This document shows, one piece after another, positions 27,090 to 35,469 of a stretch of 64,000 bases of DNA. Position numbers and translations under genes: made by a program. Source of the DNA: UBA2256 sp964531105 (GTDB lineage Bacteria; Spirochaetota; Spirochaetia; Treponematales; Rectinemataceae); NCBI GenBank assembly GCA_964531105.1, contig CAZHFN010000010.1:4716-68715 (forward strand), read 5' to 3'. Position 1 is the stretch's first letter; each line of letters opens with the position of its first letter. Below the pieces are notes generated by a model. It was not told the DNA's origin and did no database searches. It worked only from the letters and a program-made list of their open reading frames with translations.

Positions 27090-28050
27090 CCGAAAGTTCC
27101 CGCGCTAAATCTTGAAACCGCACAACGCTATTATCGGTGCCAGCAACCTCAACCCAAGACATTCCCGATTCGAGCATGGCTAAGAGTGCATCGGCGAGGC
27201 TGGCCGAAGGCTCTATGATCTTAATAGATCCACCACTTTTATCATTGCGCGATTCTGGAGAATTTTTTTTCAATTCATTCTTTTTTGTAATTAGGGGTGC
27301 AACAGGAATTCGTCCCAGCAATTCCAGCCTGTAGCGCGAACCGAAAAAATCACGCACAAAGGCTTCGGCAGGCTTCAAGAGAAACTCCAAAGCCGGCCCG
27401 GACTGAACCAGCCTTCCCTGATAGAGAAGGCTGAGCCTGTCACCTAACAGTACGGCCTCGGCCACATCGTGGGTAACGAAGACTACAGTTTTCTCCAGGC
27501 TCTGTTGTATACGCAAAAACTCAGCCTGCAAAGCCACTCTCGTCTGAATATCCAAGGCACCGAAGGGTTCATCCATAAGAAGCACCGGGGGATTGGCTGC
27601 CAAGGCTCGGGCCACCCCCACCCGCTGGGCTTCACCTCCTGAAAGCTGCCTCGGGAATCGCCCAACGTAATCTTGCGATAATCGTACAAGATTCAGTAAC
27701 TCAAGGATCCTGGAGTCTATGCGCGCTTTAGGCCAGCCTAAAAGCTCAGGAGCAATGGCGATATTCTCACCCACCGTAAGATGGGGGAATAATCCTATGC
27801 CCTGGACTACATAACCCATGCTCCGCCTCAAGGCAATTGAATCCAGAGCTTCAGCCTCACGGCCATCCACAAGTATCCTGCCTGAGTCGGGCTCTAGCAT
27901 CCTGTTGAGCAGGCGCAAAAGGGTAGATTTGCCGCTTCCCGAAGGTCCTAGAAGTACACTCACCTTACCTTCAGGAAATTCCAGGCTCACCCCATCCAGT
28001 GCCCTCGTAGAACCGTAGCGCTTGGTTACCGCTTCAACTGCGAGTCTCAT
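27079..28050 (-). CDS. yehX: Osmoprotectant ABC transporter ATPase, YehX type
   Basis: 323 aa. Walker A is GPSGSGKST, the signature is LSGGEAQRVGVARAL, Walker B is VLLMDEPFGALD and the switch His lies in VFVTHDVAEA. A C-terminal extension of about 80 residues (LADALLAMLESGMSWVEV and after) looks like part of a CBS-type regulatory domain. The ATG overlaps the permease stop (ATGA). Confidence 0.92.
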   Translation of the reverse strand: MRLAVEAVTKRYGSTRALDGVSLEFPEGKVSVLLGPSGSGKSTLLRLLNRMLEPDSGRILVDGREAEALDSIALRRSMGYVVQGIGLFPHLTVGENIAIAPELLGWPKARIDSRILELLNLVRLSQDYVGRFPRQLSGGEAQRVGVARALAANPPVLLMDEPFGALDIQTRVALQAEFLRIQQSLEKTVVFVTHDVAEAVLLGDRLSLLYQGRLVQSGPALEFLLKPAEAFVRDFFGSRYRLELLGRIPVAPLITKKNELKKNSPESRNDKSGGSIKIIEPSASLADALLAMLESGMSWVEVAGTDNSVVRFQDLARELSDEK

Positions 28051-29318
28051 GTTGCGCGCCCCTTAGAATATGCCGCGAAGCTGCGTTCCGCCCAGCCCAG
28101 GCCGCGATCGGCCACGAACGCCGCAGCCGCCACCGCCAAAGAACCCAGGAGTACCAAATCCGGCGCGGCCTGGGCCAGCCCAAGAAATATCAGGCTCCCA
28201 AGCCCCCCTCCCCCCACTAGCCCGGCCAGCACCGCGTTGCCCATGTTCTGCGCCAGCGCCGTCCTGAAGCCAGCCGCCAAGGCTCCCGCCGCCAGGGGCA
28301 GCTCCACTCTTAAAAACACCTGAATCGGCTTCATGCCCATGCCCTTGGCCACATCCCTCACCGAAGGATCGATCATGGCAAAGCCCGCCTTGGCGTTGGC
28401 CAGAAGGGGCAAGAGCGCATAGAGGAAGAGTGCTATCGAAGCAGGAGCCCAGCCCGTGCCCCGCACCCCCAAGCCCGGCGCCAGCCGACCCAGGGCGGCG
28501 AGCGGCCCTATGAGCAAACCTATGAGGGCTAGAGTGGGCACTACCTGGGCCATGTTGGCGATAAAGAAGAAAAATCTGTCCATCCAAGGCCTGGAAGAAC
28601 TCGCCCAGCCCAGGGGTATGGCGATCAGCAAGGCAGCCAGGCTGGGAAACAGCGCATAGGCCACATGCCTCAGAAGCTCCCGTCCAAAGCTTTGAGACCG
28701 CAGGGCGAATTCCTTAAACAAGGAGAGACCGTCGTATGCCCCGGCCAGAGCCAAGCCCAGCATGAGAAAAGCGGCTATAATTCCAACCCACTTCAGTCCA
28801 CGCCCGACACCTGCCAAAGGCTCCGCGCCTGCATAAATCACGAAGACAAAACCAAGGGCCGCCCAATACCCCAAGCCCAAGCTGATCCGGGATGAAGGTC
28901 CTATCGCAGAGGCCGCACCCTGGCCAGGGCTGCCCACAGCCGGGAGCGGAATTTCCAACCCCGAAGCAGCGCCTCCGAAACCCTGTACAAAGCTTTTCAC
29001 TAAACCTTCCGCCAAGGCGGGCAGAAGGACGAGAAGGATGGCTATGCCAAGAAAAGCGCTAACCGCGAAGATGCGTCGCCTCCGCGAAGCGGCCGATGAC
29101 TGGAGAATGAATGCAAAAACTACCGCCAATAGAGCAATTGCCGCAAAATAAAGAGGCGACACCTGGAGCAGTCTTATGCCTATACCCGAGGAAACCCTGT
29201 TAGGCCGCAGGCTGAACAGGGGGAAAAATCCCAGGGACAGCAAAAGACTCAAGGCGCCTGCGATAACCAGGGAGTAATCGCCGCCGAGTCGTCCCGACTC
29301 CCGAGCGGAAGGCTTCAT
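28047..29318 (-). CDS. yehY: Osmoprotectant ABC transporter permease with extended N-terminus, YehY type
   Basis: 423 aa. About 200 N-terminal residues carry five or so extra membrane segments, before the permease domain with the EAA loop VRDVAKGMGMKPIQVFLRVELPLA. This large-permease form is that of YehY (about 385 aa in E. coli). It overlaps the binding-protein stop (ATGA) and the ATPase start. Confidence 0.88.
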   Translation of the reverse strand: MKPSARESGRLGGDYSLVIAGALSLLLSLGFFPLFSLRPNRVSSGIGIRLLQVSPLYFAAIALLAVVFAFILQSSAASRRRRIFAVSAFLGIAILLVLLPALAEGLVKSFVQGFGGAASGLEIPLPAVGSPGQGAASAIGPSSRISLGLGYWAALGFVFVIYAGAEPLAGVGRGLKWVGIIAAFLMLGLALAGAYDGLSLFKEFALRSQSFGRELLRHVAYALFPSLAALLIAIPLGWASSSRPWMDRFFFFIANMAQVVPTLALIGLLIGPLAALGRLAPGLGVRGTGWAPASIALFLYALLPLLANAKAGFAMIDPSVRDVAKGMGMKPIQVFLRVELPLAAGALAAGFRTALAQNMGNAVLAGLVGGGGLGSLIFLGLAQAAPDLVLLGSLAVAAAAFVADRGLGWAERSFAAYSKGRAT

Positions 29319-30256
29319 TTAGTCAAAAAGCCCTTCTCCACCAGGTATTCCTTGGCAACCTCGTCGGCGCTCCTGCCGGCAAAGGCAATCTGGGCGTTGA
29401 GTTTCTGTAAAGTTTCTAGCTCCAGAGATTCAAATACCGGCTTGAGCAGGTCGGCAATGGCTGGGTACTTCTTCAGCTTGGCCTCGAGGATAACAGGCGT
29501 AGGCAGATAGACCGGGGGAATGCTCTCAGGATCGCCCAGAACGAGAAGATCCAGGGTATTGAGAGAGCCGTCGGTGCCATATACAAGGGAAACGTTGACA
29601 TCGTTCGTCCCCTCCGCCAGAGCCTTGAGCATTTCCGCCGTGTTGCCCGAGGACAGCAGCACCAACTGGCTCTTGTCCAGCTTGAAACCGTAGGCTTCCT
29701 CCAACCCTAAAAGTCCGAGAGGGTTGTCAGCAAAAGACTGGGCGCAGATGAGCTTAATCTTGCCCCCAGCATTCACGTAGGCAGCCAAGGCGGGAAGGTC
29801 GCGGATTCCCGTCTCCTCGGCAAACTGCCGCCGCACCGCCAAGGCCTCCGTATTATTGGCAAGAGCCGGAGTGAGCCAAACAATACCCTTTGCTGCATCC
29901 AGTTCCTTGGTCTTGGCATAGCCGGCTTGGGGATCGGACCAGAGCGCCGAATCCTGGCCTTCGTGGTAATACTGTCCTGAGCCTGTATAATCCACCACCA
30001 GATGGACTTCGCCAGCCTCCAGGGCGCGCCGCAGGACATCGGGAGTGCCGAACTCGGTCTTGTCCAGCACGGGAATCTTCTTAGACTCCAGAAGCGCGAC
30101 GATCATCTTGCCTAAGAGCGCTCCCTCCGAGTCGATCATGGTAGCTACGGTAACGGCGTTTTTCGATTTGTCGCCGGCGCAGGATAGGGTGGACAAGGCT
30201 ATGAGAACAACCGCGATGAGAGAGAAAACAGCTTTGTTTCGAGATTTGGATTTCAT
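29315..30256 (-). CDS. yehZ: Glycine betaine/choline-type substrate-binding lipoprotein, YehZ/OsmF type
   Basis: 313 aa. The signal ends LSTLSC, giving a lipid-anchored protein. Family blocks are VTVATMIDSEGALLGKM, VVDYTGSGQYY and VYGTDGSLNTLDLLVLGDP. OpuAC-like proteins bind quaternary amines with aromatic residues; the ligand here is unproven. First gene of the operon; the 180 bp upstream are shared with the divergent vapBC promoter. Confidence 0.88.
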   Translation of the reverse strand: MKSKSRNKAVFSLIAVVLIALSTLSCAGDKSKNAVTVATMIDSEGALLGKMIVALLESKKIPVLDKTEFGTPDVLRRALEAGEVHLVVDYTGSGQYYHEGQDSALWSDPQAGYAKTKELDAAKGIVWLTPALANNTEALAVRRQFAEETGIRDLPALAAYVNAGGKIKLICAQSFADNPLGLLGLEEAYGFKLDKSQLVLLSSGNTAEMLKALAEGTNDVNVSLVYGTDGSLNTLDLLVLGDPESIPPVYLPTPVILEAKLKKYPAIADLLKPVFESLELETLQKLNAQIAFAGRSADEVAKEYLVEKGFLTK

Positions 30257-30386
30257 GGCTAATCCTTTGCCGGCACACAGCCCGCCAACTCATTTAAAGC
30301 AACTATGAAGGGCATTATCGGCCTGCACCCTCAGTATAGGCGGCCGCATCTGTATGCGAAAGCTTGAATACTGCTGTGAAGTTCTC

Positions 30387-30426
30387 TTGACAGTTTCGTA
30401 TATACACAATACTTTTGTATATACAC
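30387..30426 (+). promoter_or_regulatory. vapBC promoter with duplicated operator
   Basis: TTGACA (30387-30392), a 17-nt spacer and TACTTT (30410-30415). The 10-mer GTATATACAC occurs at 30398-30407 and 30417-30426 (19-bp period), flanking the -10; each contains the palindrome GTATATAC. This layout fits autorepression by the VapBC complex. Confidence 0.75.
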
Positions 30427-30436
30427 GGAGGCTTGA

Positions 30437-30694
30437 ATGGCTATCAGCATAAGAAACCCAAGGGTTGAAAAATTAGCCAAGACACTTGCCAAGCGTCATG
30501 GGATCAGCATGACAGAAGCAATAGAACAAGCGCTGGAAGCCCGCATATCCTCTCAGAATGAAAGCCGCAAGCCACTAAAGGACAGCTTGGCGCAGATAGC
30601 TACTGAATGCGCCGCCCTCCCCGACCTGGACACACGAAGCGCCGACGAAATTCTCGGGTACGGAGAATCCGGGGGGTTCATCAATGGTCATTGA
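30437..30694 (+). CDS. vapB: VapB-family antitoxin
   Basis: 85 aa. The N-terminal SIRNPRVEKLAKTLAKRHG followed by SMTEAIEQALEAR is a ribbon-helix-helix type DNA-binding domain (PSK/VapB, Rv0623-like). The C-terminal acidic tail (DLDTRSADEILGYGESGG) would wrap the toxin. GGAGG precedes the ATG. It overlaps vapC by 11 nt and is likely autoregulated through the two operators just upstream. Confidence 0.88.
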   Translation: MAISIRNPRVEKLAKTLAKRHGISMTEAIEQALEARISSQNESRKPLKDSLAQIATECAALPDLDTRSADEILGYGESGGFINGH

Positions 30695-31094
30695 TAGTTC
30701 AGCTATTCTTGCAGTGCTCTTTGGAGAGGCGGAAGCTGAAGAATTTATTGCCGCGCTTACCTCGCCCGAAAGAAAGTTCATCAGTTCGGTCAACAAGCTG
30801 GAAACCATGATCGTCGTGGAATCCAGAAAAGGTGAATTGGGAACTAAGGTTTTGGGCAAGTTGCTTGCCGCAGCAGATATAGAAACGCTTCCCTTCGATT
30901 CGAGTCAGGCTGAAATAGCCATGGCTGCGTGGCGTCGATACGAAAAGGGAATACACCCTGCGTCTCTAAATCTAGGCGACTGCGCCGCATACGCCCTGGC
31001 GGCAACGTTGAACGATTCCATTTTATGCAAAGGCGACGACTTTCGTAAAACCGATGCGAGCATTGTGCTTGTCGCTATGCCGCCTAACGCTTGA
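30684..31094 (+). CDS. vapC: VapC toxin, PIN-domain ribonuclease
   Basis: 136 aa. PIN acidic residues are seen at Asp4 (MVIDSS), Glu40 (NKLET), Asp99 (LGDCAAYALA) and Asp117/118 (KGDDF), so the active site looks intact. Cleaves RNA, usually tRNA or rRNA, when unneutralised (family knowledge). Its last 11 nt overlap the 3' end of the convergent kdgK. Confidence 0.92.
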   Translation: MVIDSSAILAVLFGEAEAEEFIAALTSPERKFISSVNKLETMIVVESRKGELGTKVLGKLLAAADIETLPFDSSQAEIAMAAWRRYEKGIHPASLNLGDCAAYALAATLNDSILCKGDDFRKTDASIVLVAMPPNA

Positions 31095-32175
31095 CCCTCC
31101 CCGATGCGTCGCCCTTCATGAGCGAGAGAATTTCGTCCTTTGTTGAATAGTTGAAGTCGCCCCGGATGGAATGATTGAGACAGCTGGCAGCCGCCGCAAA
31201 GCGCACGGCCATCGAATCCTCAATAAGATCGGGGCTGGAAAGAGCGAAGATGAGGGCAGCCGAGAAGGAATCGCCGCCGCCCACCCTATCCACAATATCG
31301 GTTATCTCATAGGGCTTGTAGGCACCGGCAGTTTCGGGGGCGAAGCAGGCCTTGCCTGTAGCGACATCGTAGAGCATGGCGCCCCAGCGGTTATGGCTGG
31401 CCGAAATGCTTTCGCGCAGTGTGAATGCCACTTTCTTGATGTTGGTAAATTGGGCTCCTATCTGTCGCGCAACGTCAGGGTAGCTTTGGATATGAAGCGA
31501 ACCTGAAGTAACATCGGTGTTGCCAGCCTTAATACCCAGCACGTCGGAAGCGTCTTCCTCATTGCCGATTAGTATGTCCACGTAGGGCAAAGCCTGGGTC
31601 ATGATTCGCTTGGCCAGGGCCGCGGGAGCAGTGCCCGGCTCCCATCGCCAAAGATTTTTGCGAAAGTTGAGATCGCAGGACACCGTGAGGCCACGTTTCT
31701 TCGCTTCCTTGGCCGCATGGAGCATAACCTCGGCCGCGTTGGCCGACAATGCCGCCGTAATGCCAGTGAAGTGGAACCAGCGCGCATCCTTGAAAACCGC
31801 ATCCCAGTCATAGGATCCAGCCGGAGCAAGGCTGATGGAAGAGTAGCTGCGGTCGTAGATTACCTTGCTGGGCCTTTGGTTGGCGCCTTCCTCCACATAA
31901 AAGCAGCCTAAGCGCCCTTCGGTTGTTCTCAGTATTTTGCTCGTGTCGATACCGACGTTGCGCAAATGACCCACGCAGGCATCGGCAATTTCATGGGTGG
32001 GCAGGGCAGTGACATAGGAGACCTGCCTTCCTGAGAAAGCGAGAAATGCAGCCACATTGGCCTCCGCGCCGGCAAAACTGACATCTATACTGCCGGGAAA
32101 AGCCTGCCTGAAGCGCTTTTTAAAAGGGACATCTATTCTGCTCATTATCTCGCCGAAGGTTACGAATTCGCTCAT
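31084..32175 (-). CDS. kdgK: 2-keto-3-deoxygluconate kinase (PfkB family)
   Basis: Phosphorylates 2-keto-3-deoxygluconate to KDPG in the cytoplasm, 363 aa. PfkB signatures are GAEANVAAFLAFSGRQV near the N-terminus and DRVGGGDSFSAALIFAL, containing the catalytic Asp and anion hole. The neighbour eda uses its product, which supports the assignment over other PfkB kinases. It is the last gene of the iclR operon, 6 nt after eda. Confidence 0.9.
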   Translation of the reverse strand: MSEFVTFGEIMSRIDVPFKKRFRQAFPGSIDVSFAGAEANVAAFLAFSGRQVSYVTALPTHEIADACVGHLRNVGIDTSKILRTTEGRLGCFYVEEGANQRPSKVIYDRSYSSISLAPAGSYDWDAVFKDARWFHFTGITAALSANAAEVMLHAAKEAKKRGLTVSCDLNFRKNLWRWEPGTAPAALAKRIMTQALPYVDILIGNEEDASDVLGIKAGNTDVTSGSLHIQSYPDVARQIGAQFTNIKKVAFTLRESISASHNRWGAMLYDVATGKACFAPETAGAYKPYEITDIVDRVGGGDSFSAALIFALSSPDLIEDSMAVRFAAAASCLNHSIRGDFNYSTKDEILSLMKGDASGRVKR

Positions 32176-32181
32176 CGCGGC

Positions 32182-32841
32182 CTACCCCCTCACTTCGTGG
32201 AAAATTTTCATCGCTTGGGCTGCATTAACTTTTATGGTATCCCAGTCTTTTTTTGCTATGAGGTTTTTGGGGGCGATCCAAGATCCGCCCACGGCCAGGA
32301 TATAGTCCTTTTCCAGCCAGGAGACAAGGTTTTGCGCATTCAAGCCGCCCAAAGGTATATACCCTAGGCCTAAGAAATTATACGGATTGTTGACGGATTC
32401 CAGGTATTTGAGCCCGCCCATGGGTTCGGCGGGAAAGAATTTGAGTACACGGCAGCCGAGTTCGATGGCGGCCTCTATTTCCGATGCGGTGGAAATGCCC
32501 GGGGCGAAGGGAAGCCCCACTTCTATCGCTTTTTCGACCACCCGGCGGTTAAAACCGGGAGATACGCCAAAATCTGCCTTGTTCGCCTTCACATCCAATA
32601 CTTGAGCCGGTGTCAGTATAGTGCCGACTCCAGCTTGCATCTGGGGAACTTCGGCAACGATCCGCTTGAGAGCATCCATGGCCGCGGGAGTGCGTAGCGT
32701 AAGTTCCATCGCAGTGATTCCTTCATTCACCAAGGCTCGTGCGATGGGAACCGCATCGTTGGCATCGTCGATCACCATGACTGCAATTATGCCCTTAACT
32801 CTCAAGGCCTTTGTTCTGAGATCGCCAAATACAGTATCCAT
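32182..32841 (-). CDS. eda: KDPG/KHG aldolase
   Basis: Cleaves 2-keto-3-deoxy-6-phosphogluconate to pyruvate and glyceraldehyde 3-phosphate, 219 aa. Active-site regions are MELTLRTPAAMDAL (Glu), AGVGTILTPAQ and the Schiff-base Lys in CRVLKFFPAEPMGG. ATG 32841 is chosen because it follows GAGGAGG; the 32856 start overlaps ridA. Similar aldolases beside SelA-like lyases serve aminosugar-acid pathways (DgaF). Confidence 0.93.
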   Translation of the reverse strand: MDTVFGDLRTKALRVKGIIAVMVIDDANDAVPIARALVNEGITAMELTLRTPAAMDALKRIVAEVPQMQAGVGTILTPAQVLDVKANKADFGVSPGFNRRVVEKAIEVGLPFAPGISTASEIEAAIELGCRVLKFFPAEPMGGLKYLESVNNPYNFLGLGYIPLGGLNAQNLVSWLEKDYILAVGGSWIAPKNLIAKKDWDTIKVNAAQAMKIFHEVRG

Positions 32842-32852
32842 GTCCTGCCTCC

Positions 32853-33311
32853 TCATTCAACTTCGAAAATAAATTCGATCTCTACGGGAATGTCGCCCGG
32901 AAGCTCGTTGGTGCCAATGGCTGAACGGGCATGACGCCCGGCATCGCCAAAGACATCGATAAGCAGCTGAGAACAGCCGTTGATTACCGAAGGCTGGCTG
33001 TTAAACCCTGGAGCGCTGGCGACAAAGCCTAATACCTTTACTACATTTTTTACCTTGTCCAGGGATCCTAAGCTGTCGTGCAGCACGGCCAGGGCATTGA
33101 GCACGCAAATCCTGGCGGCTTCCTGTCCCTGCTCGACGCTGACGCCTGCGCCTACCTTGCCGGTAAACACAGGCACGCCCTTGACCGTGCAACCCTGGCC
33201 GGAAACAAAGGCCAAGTTGCCTACTCGTTTAACGCGCTGATATAAACCGCCTAGAGGTGGTACTTCGGGAAGCTTATACCCAGCCTTGGCCAAATTTTCA
33301 TAAGCATTCAT
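32853..33311 (-). CDS. ridA: RidA/YjgF-family protein
   Basis: 152 aa, RidA fold. RidA proteins hydrolyse reactive enamine/imine products released by PLP lyases. Visible blocks are VGNLAFVSGQG and HARSAIGTNELPGDIPVEIEF; the catalytic Arg of RidA proper would fall in HARSAIG. An AAGGAGG site precedes the start. It lies between two genes that form or use such intermediates, which suits a clean-up role here. Confidence 0.85.
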   Translation of the reverse strand: MNAYENLAKAGYKLPEVPPLGGLYQRVKRVGNLAFVSGQGCTVKGVPVFTGKVGAGVSVEQGQEAARICVLNALAVLHDSLGSLDKVKNVVKVLGFVASAPGFNSQPSVINGCSQLLIDVFGDAGRHARSAIGTNELPGDIPVEIEFIFEVE

Positions 33312-33397
33312 GTCGATTCCTCCTTGAGTGATCGAAAATTATCCGATGCGCGATTACTAATGCGCGCAACGCTACTGCAAAGTGACGACGCATAACG

Positions 33398-34501
33398 TCA
33401 AACCCCTATAGACCTGTCCCTGGCGGCGATTTTCCATTCCGTGAAGCAAACCCCATCCCTATCGACGATGTGCGCTCGCTCATAGAGGGCGACGGTGGGG
33501 CAGATATGGGTGGGAATGACATACACTTCCTCGCCAACCTCGGGCAGGCCTTTCTTGGGTGCGGTAAAAACCCAATGTTCCTCGTTCTGGAGCACCGGCA
33601 CGCTTCCCTCGTGATCGAGGATATATCCTCTCAAGCCCTTTGGGTCGGCCGATATGCCCTTATAGCCTAGATCGATTGTGAAGGTTCCCAGACCGGGATT
33701 CCTGCTCACTACCCGGGCCATAATGGCTGCCGCATACTCGAACTCCAGATCGGGAAAGCTGGAAGCATAGCTGTAATCATGGAGAAAGCAGGTGCCCGGC
33801 GATAGAGTAAGCTCCTGTCTGGGGGCATAGCAGGGGAATGTGGGCGTGCCGCCCATTACTACTTCGGGCACCGCAAGACCCAAATTTATAAGGGAGGCGC
33901 GAAAACCTGCGGCAATAGCATAGCAGGCATCGGCGGCAGCCTGACGCTCTTCCAGATTCTCCTGATGATTATGCCCGTCGTAGCAGTGCAATCCGCCGGC
34001 GCACAGGCCGGGAGCGCTTGTGATGTATTTGTACAAAGCTTCGGCCTCAGGCCCGGGAGATATTCCGGTGCGATGCTGGCCAACATCCAGATCAAGGAAA
34101 ACGCCCAACTTCACCTTTGCCCCTTCGGCCAGGGTGTTAAGGGACTTTGCAATCCCGGTATTGTCGGCCAAAGTGGAAAATTTGGCATGGGGATATTTTT
34201 TTATAAGTTCCACAAGGCGTTCGGCATTTCTGCCCACTAAAGTATAGGAAAGCAGAATATCAGGCGCCTGCGCCCTCGCCAGCATTTCGGCTTCGGCAAT
34301 AGTGGCGCACTTGAATTTGCGCACGCCCCGCGCCATGGCCATGGCGGTGATTTCCGCGGTCTTGTGCGTTTTTATGTGAGGGCGCAGGCGCCCGGCATTG
34401 CCCGCAATCGCGATAGCACTTTCAATATTGGATTTAACGGCATCTTCGAAGAACAGCAGCGCCGGCGAAGGCAGCCTGGCGGCATTGCTCAGCTTTTTCA
34501 T
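33398..34501 (-). CDS. PLP fold III D-threonine aldolase / D-serine dehydratase-like enzyme
   Basis: 367 aa. The N-terminal alanine-racemase-like barrel has PLP Lys in LRPHIKTHKT. The C-terminal domain has the metal-binding PTHICPTV (His and Cys) of the DSD/D-threonine aldolase group. These enzymes act on D-beta-hydroxy amino acids by retro-aldol or dehydration. In this operon a dehydration of a D-amino-sugar acid to 2-keto-3-deoxygluconate would fit (inference). It overlaps the iclR stop (ATGA). Confidence 0.82.
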   Translation of the reverse strand: MKKLSNAARLPSPALLFFEDAVKSNIESAIAIAGNAGRLRPHIKTHKTAEITAMAMARGVRKFKCATIAEAEMLARAQAPDILLSYTLVGRNAERLVELIKKYPHAKFSTLADNTGIAKSLNTLAEGAKVKLGVFLDLDVGQHRTGISPGPEAEALYKYITSAPGLCAGGLHCYDGHNHQENLEERQAAADACYAIAAGFRASLINLGLAVPEVVMGGTPTFPCYAPRQELTLSPGTCFLHDYSYASSFPDLEFEYAAAIMARVVSRNPGLGTFTIDLGYKGISADPKGLRGYILDHEGSVPVLQNEEHWVFTAPKKGLPEVGEEVYVIPTHICPTVALYERAHIVDRDGVCFTEWKIAARDRSIGV

Positions 34502-35283
34502 TTTCCTTCATACCCCATGAGTTTAGAAATTTCCTGCGCCGCCTGAATGATGGTTGCGGCGTTCTTTGCCTCGTCTTCGGTTTTGTAGCGGTACACCGGC
34601 CAGGCAACGCTCACTGCAGCGATGACCGATCCCGAATAATCGAACACCGGGGCGCCTATGCAGCGAATGTCGGGCTCGTGTTCCTCTATATCCGTGGAAT
34701 AGCCCCGGGCTCGTATGGCATCCAGTTCGGCCAGGAGTGTGGATTTGGATACTATGGTTTTTCTGGTGTAGGGAATTAGCTGGAGCTGCGCAACAATATC
34801 CTTCCTATCGGGGTGCCAGGCCAGGAGGGCCTTGCCCAAGGAAGTGCAGTGCAGGGGCGCCTGCTTTCCAATGGTGGAATACATTCTGATCGTATGGACT
34901 GACTCCACCTTCTGTATGTAGACAACCTTAGCGTCCATGAGAATTGCCAGGTGGGTGGTCTCCTGAAAATGCCTGGCCAGGCGCTTGATAACCGGCCTGG
35001 AAACATCATGAAGATCCATGGAATCCAGCGCCTTGGAGCCCACGGTGAGCATCTTGAGGCTCAAGGAAAACCTGGAATCATCACGCTGCTGAATATAGCC
35101 TAAGGATTTCAGGGTTTTAAGAAAGCGGAACAGGGTGGGTTTTGCCAAACCTACCTTTTCCACCAGTTCGTCAAACGTAAAAGAACCGCCCTCTGACAGG
35201 GCTTCGAGCACGGACATGGTTCGAACCGCAGCCGATATCTGCTTTTCTTCGGAACCGGTCTTGGATTCTGGATATTCGGCCAT
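34498..35283 (-). CDS. IclR-family transcriptional regulator, probable controller of the island
   Basis: 261 aa. An N-terminal winged helix (about residues 16-75, LAKPTLFRFLKTLKSLGYI) is followed by the IclR effector domain with LHCTSLGKALLAWHPD and CIGAPVFDYSG. Genomic position with eda and kdgK resembles KdgR, whose effector is KDG. It is first in a five-gene operon and divergent from the SelA-like gene; palindromes at 35413-35429 and 42335-42351 are candidate binding sites. Confidence 0.9.
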   Translation of the reverse strand: MAEYPESKTGSEEKQISAAVRTMSVLEALSEGGSFTFDELVEKVGLAKPTLFRFLKTLKSLGYIQQRDDSRFSLSLKMLTVGSKALDSMDLHDVSRPVIKRLARHFQETTHLAILMDAKVVYIQKVESVHTIRMYSTIGKQAPLHCTSLGKALLAWHPDRKDIVAQLQLIPYTRKTIVSKSTLLAELDAIRARGYSTDIEEHEPDIRCIGAPVFDYSGSVIAAVSVAWPVYRYKTEDEAKNAATIIQAAQEISKLMGYEGK

Positions 35284-35412
35284 TGTCTTCGCGCCCAGAC
35301 TTTAGGCTCTGGACGCTCCTCCGTAGTGCTGATCTTAGAACTATAGTGTCACCGCAATGCCAGAATATGTCAAGTTTGGATATGATAAAAATGAAATCTT
35401 GTTCCAATTATA

Positions 35413-35429
35413 TTGCCACATGGTGGCAA
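35413..35429. promoter_or_regulatory. 17-bp palindrome in the iclR/SelA-like divergent region
   Basis: TTGCCAC, ATG, GTGGCAA: perfect 7-bp arms with a 3-nt centre, beginning inside a TATATT (35409-35414) that could be the -10 of the plus-strand gene. The layout fits a repressor operator. Confidence 0.6.
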
Positions 35430-35469
35430 GACACCTTCCAATGTGCCATACTTATCCAAGAGGTGGAGC

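Noticed and set aside
30257..30386. Riboswitch upstream of yehZ
   Set aside because: No recognisable aptamer in the short leader; the region is filled by the vapBC promoter side.
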